A DNA stretch of 64,000 nt from Mytilus galloprovincialis. Taxonomy: Eukaryota; Mollusca; Bivalvia; Mytilida; Mytilidae. The position numbers were made by a program, and so were the translations under genes. Under the pieces are notes generated by a model. The model was not told the DNA's origin and searched no databases. It saw only the letters and a list, made by a program, of their open reading frames with translations. Below are positions 58,617-64,000 of this stretch, piece by piece. The DNA is taken from the NCBI RefSeq assembly GCF_965363235.1, contig NC_134846.1:2547001-2611000 (forward strand), read 5' to 3'. Numbering within the stretch: position 1 is the stretch's first letter; each line of letters starts with the position of its first letter.

Positions 58617-61600
58617 ATGGCGGAATTTAATGATATGGGAAACGAAATGGTAAAGAAGTGCACTTACCATGCTAATTGTTATAGGAAACACTGATAAAAA
58701 ATAGGGAGCACAGTTAAATCAATATTATATAAGATTTGCATAATGCTCTGTGACTGGTTGCAGAAAACTAACTTCAGATTATTGCTGTTTTTATACCACT
58801 TTCATTTTTGCAGTACAATCTTCAAAATTGTTCATTGCCTTTCAGCATGTTTAAAATAACTGAATGGGTACTTTTTGTCCATAATGTATAGGTAACTGTC
58901 TTCATGTCTATTTTTAGACAAAGATAAACAAGGACCATTAGAATCCATGACTAAGCCCCCCCCCCCCCCAACCTAAACGCCCCACTTTTCATATTTCACA
59001 AGAGGGGTGATTTTTGGGATACATGTACATGTACTATTGCTCTCGTGCAATCTGTAGGCTTCCGCGCTTCATACAAAATGTTCTTCTGTCAACACTTTTA
59101 CACCAAAAATAGAAAATGAAAATATCAGCATGAAAACGTTAAATAGTGAATATATAATGCGAAGGCATATATTATAGGACTATATTACACCCCAATGAAG
59201 TTACAAAAAGAAGCATTCAATTCTTAAATAAAAAGATTTTTCGTGTACCTCTTTGTTTACTGTAAAAAATATATATTTAATATAAAAAACCTACTTATTG
59301 TAATTAAAGTAAAAATGTTTGTCTTTTTAGTAAGTCTTTATATAATAGTCTCTATTCATTAAAGTACAATTTAATGGACAAGAGAAATTTCAATTGGATC
59401 TTATATTAATATTCAAATACTGCCTACATGTATTCACAAGCCTCTAGGGTCTTTCAATAGATACAATTTTTAACCTTACTGTAAACATGAAAAATGTGTT
59501 AACTCATTTATTATTGCAAATTATATAAAAATAAAAAAAATGTGGTATAATTGGCAATGACACAACTTCCACCAGAGACCAAATGACTTGGTAGGTCACT
59601 GTATGGACTATGATAATGAGCAAAACACATATCACATAGCCAGCTAATATGAGGCAGGCATTACCTGTGAATGGGGACGAAGTTTATTTAAATTAATTTT
59701 TGTAACTTTTAAAATATTTGTTAAAAAAAGAAACGGAAATACCGTAACGTTTCCGATTTTGGTTCTGTTGTTAGGGATTTTACTTGTGACGTTATTTAAG
59801 TTATGACGTCATGTTCAATGTAAACAAAGAAACGCAATGCATCATGTAACATTCATTCATACCCGTCCAAAGACAAAGAATGATTAAAAATGAAATATAT
59901 TGGTATTGTGTTCCTTGAGTTCCTATATTTTACTAGACTAATCAAAGTCTCACGACAACAAGACCGGAAGAAGGAAGTAAAGTTATGTGTTCTGCGCAGA
60001 TCCGGAAATTAAAAAACGCGACAAAAAAAAATTGAACGATTTTGAGTTCATTAGTACAATGAAAAATTCGGGAAATTTTCCCGATTTTTTTTTTTATTGA
60101 ATTTTCTACTGTAATAGGGGACTTTGTCCCCATATTAAAGGTCCAGAAATTACAAATGAAAAAAGATTCAAATGAGAAAACTGACTTCCTGATTTATATA
60201 CGTATATATAGTATGATATGTACATCAACAAAAGACAACAAATTAATTACAGGCTCCTGACTTGGGACAGGCAAACAAATATATATTCAAGCTTTTGACT
60301 TGCAAATACTTGAAAATATTAAATTAGGGGTTGTTAAAACAACAATTATATTAATGGTTCTCATTTAACTTGTTTGTTGCTATTTCAGGAGCAGAATAAT
60401 AGTGCTCGATTGGAAAGAATAAAAAAAGATTTGGAAGGATGGAAAGAAGTGTTGTTGCCTCTAAATGGATTAATTAACTGGGAAAAGCCATACCATCCAC
60501 CAATTATTGTTGGTCTCAGTACATTTGTCTTCTTGTAAGTTTGTAATTCAGTTTGACTTGGTTTTGTACTTTGGCATATCATAGTGTCATTTCCACTTCT
60601 TGTCAGTAACAAGAAAATGAGTTGACCTGCACATGAAACATTAACCATATTCATGTGATTAGGAAAAAAATGACTGATATATAAAATGTACAACTTATCA
60701 ATGTTGAGGTCGTTAACAAATATGAAGTTATTCAGTTTTGTTTTTGAAAAAGTTAAAGTACATGAAGTATTGGCAAAAGGAAAGTATGTGCATAGATGAC
60801 AGAACTGTAACTTGTGCTCACATTAAATTATTGTGTAAGTTGTCACTGTAAACAAGCTTTTGAACAAATATGAAGTCATTCTGTAAAATAGTTTCTGAAG
60901 GAAATGTCATATAATTTTTATATGACAAATGAATTAAATGGTCAGATAAATTTATTGCAATACAACCCCTATCTATGAATGGGGGTATGACTTATTGACT
61001 ATGGCATAATTGCATCATATATTATATATATCTGTATATAACATGTATAATTAGTCATCAGTGAGATATTTCTAATTCCATAATTGGGTACTTTGAATTT
61101 TTTTGAATTTTTTATATATATATTGAAAATTCAAAATTCAAATTTTAACTTATCAGTAATTTCATTTTTTTTTCATACAATAGTTTTATTCGTTGTGACA
61201 TTTGTACAAGTGTTCCACAATTATTTTTATTATTAGATTGGCATCATAGCAATTAGTTTGCTGTTAATTACAAGCTACTAGAAAGAAGATCTTACAACAT
61301 CTAATTTTGGGGTTCATCACATTACAATGCCCAGAAACCATCACACAATTCTTTTTGAAATTAAAAAAAAAATATAGTTAATTGAATTTTTTCCCCTTTC
61401 CTGCTTTTTTAAGTTGTGTGAATCTAAATCGGATTGGTTGTAATATTTTCTTTCTGGTGGCGAAGTTAATTCAAATCTATTCAATAACATTTAACCTTGA
61501 TCTGGGTACAAATGTATTTTTATCTGTTATTTTACATGTATAATGCATTGACACTTTATTCGTAATTTCAGCCTGATTTGGTATTTTCAACCCTCCATTT

Positions 61601-63511
61601 TGACAACCTTTTCATTGATTGGCTTGGCTATAATCCTGATTGACTTCCTTGTTCCTATGGTTGGTCCAACGTTGATGTCATCTAGATGGTAAGTACACTA
61701 CTATACTAGCAAGGTAAGTTTATGATAGTCACCCTCAATGATGATTATTCAAAGTGAATTTTGGTGATTGTTGGTGATTCAATGCAATGTAAAATATCTG
61801 TATACATGGTACTGAATTCAGAGTATACAACATATCTTATTATACTTTAGATTAATAAACTTTTAATTGACATAACCCTGAATCAGAGTGTTTCCACCTA
61901 CAGCCACAAGCAATATCCTAAATCAATGAACACCATTTCTAGTGATTTTAGACTGAATCACCATGTGTGTACTGTGTATATTATGTTCAAAATATAAAGA
62001 AGAAGAAAAAATTGTAGAAAGCTACAGATCTGTAACTTAAAGAATAGTAAACATTTATCTATAAGTGTCAAATTTTTTAAGGAGTTTTAAAATTTGCAAA
62101 ATTTACTTACAATTTCATTTATCCGCCAAAGAATTTATGCATTTGGAAATAATGGTATGGACCAACTTAACTGTACCAGATTTACATTATGAAAATTCTT
62201 TTTAGTGATGCTGGAGGCCAAAATGTTTAAATATGCAATTTCTAATACAAACTATGAAGAGCTGATTATTAAAATTAAATAATTGAAAAATAAGAAGAAT
62301 GTGTTTTTTCAGAAGATGTGGTCTGATTTCCAATTGATACGATATTCCCGTGCTTGCATTTCCTATCATGATTTTCTTGATAGAGGGTTACTGCTCACAA
62401 GGAAGCTATTAAACCAAGAGTTCCAAATGGTGAAGTTGAAATCATCCCTTCGTAAATTTTACGGACGCCATCACGAGTTGGTTGACCGTTATGGACTATT
62501 AGACTATTTACCGGATTTGTAATCACATAAGCAACACGACGGGTGCCACATGTGGAGCAGGATCTGCTTACCCTTCCGGAGCACCTGAGATCACCCCTAG
62601 TTTTTGGTGGGGTTCATGTTGTTTATTCTTTAGTTTTCTATGTTGTGTCATGTGTGCTATTGTTTTTCTGTTTGTCTTTTTCATTTTTAGACATGGCGTT
62701 GTCAGTTTGTTTTAGATTTATGAGCTTGACTGTCCCTTTGGTATCTTTCGTCCCTCTTCCAATGAGATAGTTATCCAACAGAGACCAAATGACGAAAAAG
62801 TTAACATATATAAGAGACTGCAGAGTCTTCAACAATAAACAAAACCCTTACCTCATAGTAAGATATAACAGACCCAATGGCCAATAACGAATTAATTTCA
62901 GTCTTCCTTAAAATATAAGATTAACCATATTTTTTTATTATTAAAATTGCCAACAGGACTGGAAGAGAAGAAAGGCAGTATGAAGATGTTTGTATTCGTA
63001 TGTTGAATGCCAAAACTCATTTCAGTAATTTCTATGAAGCAATGGTAGATCTGAAAACCAACAGGCCTAAAATGGTAAGCTATGTACATCACAGTACTAG
63101 TGTTCCCTTAATTTCCTTTGTCCATTGATCAAACATGGAATTGTTAAAAGCACAAAACATTTAATAGTTGTTGTAACGATGGTTGAAATGTTCAGAAATA
63201 AACTATTTTATAGCAGGAAATAAAAATAACAACAAACTACTGTTGCCTCTATGTAGACAATGTTTTTTTTCAGGTTTGAGAATATTTTGTCTCTAGATTA
63301 GCATTACATTATTCAGTGGGAAATGGTATTTTATTACTCTCTTAAAAATTATTTTAACAGTTAAAATCAACTGAAAGAATAACTATGTACATGTATGTTT
63401 AATATATTGTTTTGCTTTTTTTTTAGTATTTCATTATAATTATGGGAACCCTAATCTCATTTGCTTGGATTGGATGTAAAATGGATAATTTGTTAATGAC
63501 CTACTTTCTGT
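58617..63511 (+). CDS. ARL6IP1: ADP-ribosylation factor-like 6 interacting protein 1, 5' part
   Basis: Exons are 58617-58649 (MAEFNDMGNEM), 60389-60534, 61572-61688, 62957-63074 and 63427-63511, 166 residues so far; the last ends in phase 1 and the gene continues past the window. ARL6IP1 is a reticulon-like ER membrane protein that bends tubules. Seen: an N-terminal helix (LERIKKDLEGWKEVLLPLN), hydrophobic segments PIIVGLSTFVFFLIWYF (about 48-64) and SLIGLAIILIDFLVPMVGP (about 74-92), a loop with REERQYEDVCIRMLNAK, and a third hydrophobic segment YFIIIMGTLISFAWIGC (about 139-155). The order and spacing match the human protein (about 203 residues). Start chosen for AAACAAATCTGAGATGGCGG and phase-0 donor ATG|GTAAAG. 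A retroelement fragment sits in intron 3. Confidence 0.87.
59535..59650 (+). repeat. SINE-like dispersed repeat copy
   Basis: ATGTGGTATAATTGGCAATG, CCAGAGACCAAATGAC and ATAATGAGCAAAACAC; diverged copy in ARL6IP1 intron 1. Confidence 0.5.
59804..59811. promoter_or_regulatory. Full CRE palindrome in ARL6IP1 intron 1
   Basis: TGACGTCA, with a half site TGACGTT at 59787-59793. Together with the pair at 57.3 kb it brackets the divergent promoter. Confidence 0.4.
62306..62770 (+). mobile_element. Penelope-like reverse transcriptase 3' end with tail
   Basis: Encodes QLIRYSRACISYHDFLDRGL, LLNQEFQMVKLKSSLRKFYG and RHHELVDRYG, then a tail including MPHVEQDLLTLPEHLRSPLV in another frame. The tail matches the inverted segment at 3211-3480. 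5'-truncated fossil in ARL6IP1 intron 3. Confidence 0.68.
62754..62860 (+). repeat. SINE-like repeat fragment
   Basis: AATGAGATAGTTATCCAACA, GAGACCAAATGACGAAAAAG and CAGAGTCTTCAACAATAAAC; joined directly to the retroelement tail. Confidence 0.5.
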
Positions 63512-64000
63512 GTAAGTATATGTTAAAACGAGTGGGTAAGGACATTCAAACTAAAGAATCCATGACAAACTAACAACACCATGACAATAAACAAAAAACA
63601 ACCAAACAACAGAATTTAATCTACTATTTGAATAAAAATGTTCTAATTTTGTGGAAATTTACAATTTATCAGGGTATTACCATGGTTATAACTTAAAGAC
63701 TTTTAAATGCATTTGTGATCCAATTAATAACAGATGAGTATATAGACAGTATATTTAAGTGTTTGACATTCTAATATGACGTCCTTATTACGCTTTGTAA
63801 ACAAAGCCGTGTTCTAATGAGGACAAAATATGTTTGACACATGCGCACAAATTTACTGTTTATATTAAAGTTATTTCCATCGTTATCCTATAAAATATAT
63901 ACTTTCAAGTAGCTTACATAAACTTTTATAATATATGTTTTACGAACAACATATATTTACCCTGCTTGTATTTATTTAAACTTATCAAATATGAAATGTA

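Noticed and set aside
60070-60090. GC-containing palindrome TCGGGAAATTTTCCCGA
   Set aside because: Short hairpin in an intron with no second copy; nothing supports a function.
1-64000. Prokaryotic systems, CRISPR arrays, phage or operons
   Set aside because: Splice sites, intron sizes and repeat content are clearly those of an animal nuclear genome; no such feature seen.

Overview
This window is animal nuclear DNA, AT-rich and intron-heavy, most likely from a bivalve close to Mytilus (inferred). The pointers are a short-chain collagen C4-like gene, pearl-type elements with minisatellite cores, hammerhead-bearing tandem repeats and a dense crowd of short mobile-element relics. I recognise five host genes, reassembled from exons whose splice phases all agree.

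Layout. A short-chain collagen C4-like secreted protein lies on the minus strand (exons 4641-4413, 2230-2159, 836-357). A repeat-rich gap follows to 15.5 kb and holds a small LTR element with intact terminal repeats and target duplication (6320-8220). EEF2KMT (FAM86-type eEF2 lysine methyltransferase) runs on the minus strand from 23950 to 15487 in eight exons. RNPS1 (splicing/exon-junction factor) starts 117 bp away on the plus strand and runs to 37586; its start codon appears to be split by a 6.3 kb intron. A transposon-rich gap (37.7-49 kb) follows. UBE2S (K11-chain ubiquitin-conjugating enzyme) runs on the minus strand from 58242 to 49050. ARL6IP1 (ER membrane-shaping protein) starts at 58617 on the plus strand and leaves the window after five exons. 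EEF2KMT/RNPS1 and UBE2S/ARL6IP1 are thus two head-to-head pairs with probable bidirectional promoters. The four genes serve translation-factor modification, mRNA processing, ubiquitin signalling and ER shape; this looks like housekeeping neighbourhood rather than a pathway cluster.

Mobile DNA fills the introns and gaps. There are PIF/Harbinger-like and hAT-like elements nested three deep (26222-30049), TTAA-flanked MITEs, and hairpin-ended elements with tandem-repeat cores (pearl/Helentron type, several families, three abutting end to end at 38746-40879). There are also LINE ends, Penelope-like reverse transcriptase pieces, SINE-like units and a 54-bp minisatellite of about 30 units. The most interesting non-coding signal is a pair of retrozyme-like tandem repeats (about 41.3-41.9 kb and 46.05-46.49 kb) carrying hammerhead ribozyme folds, one with an intact core. 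I saw no tRNA, rRNA, CRISPR or prokaryotic operon structure.
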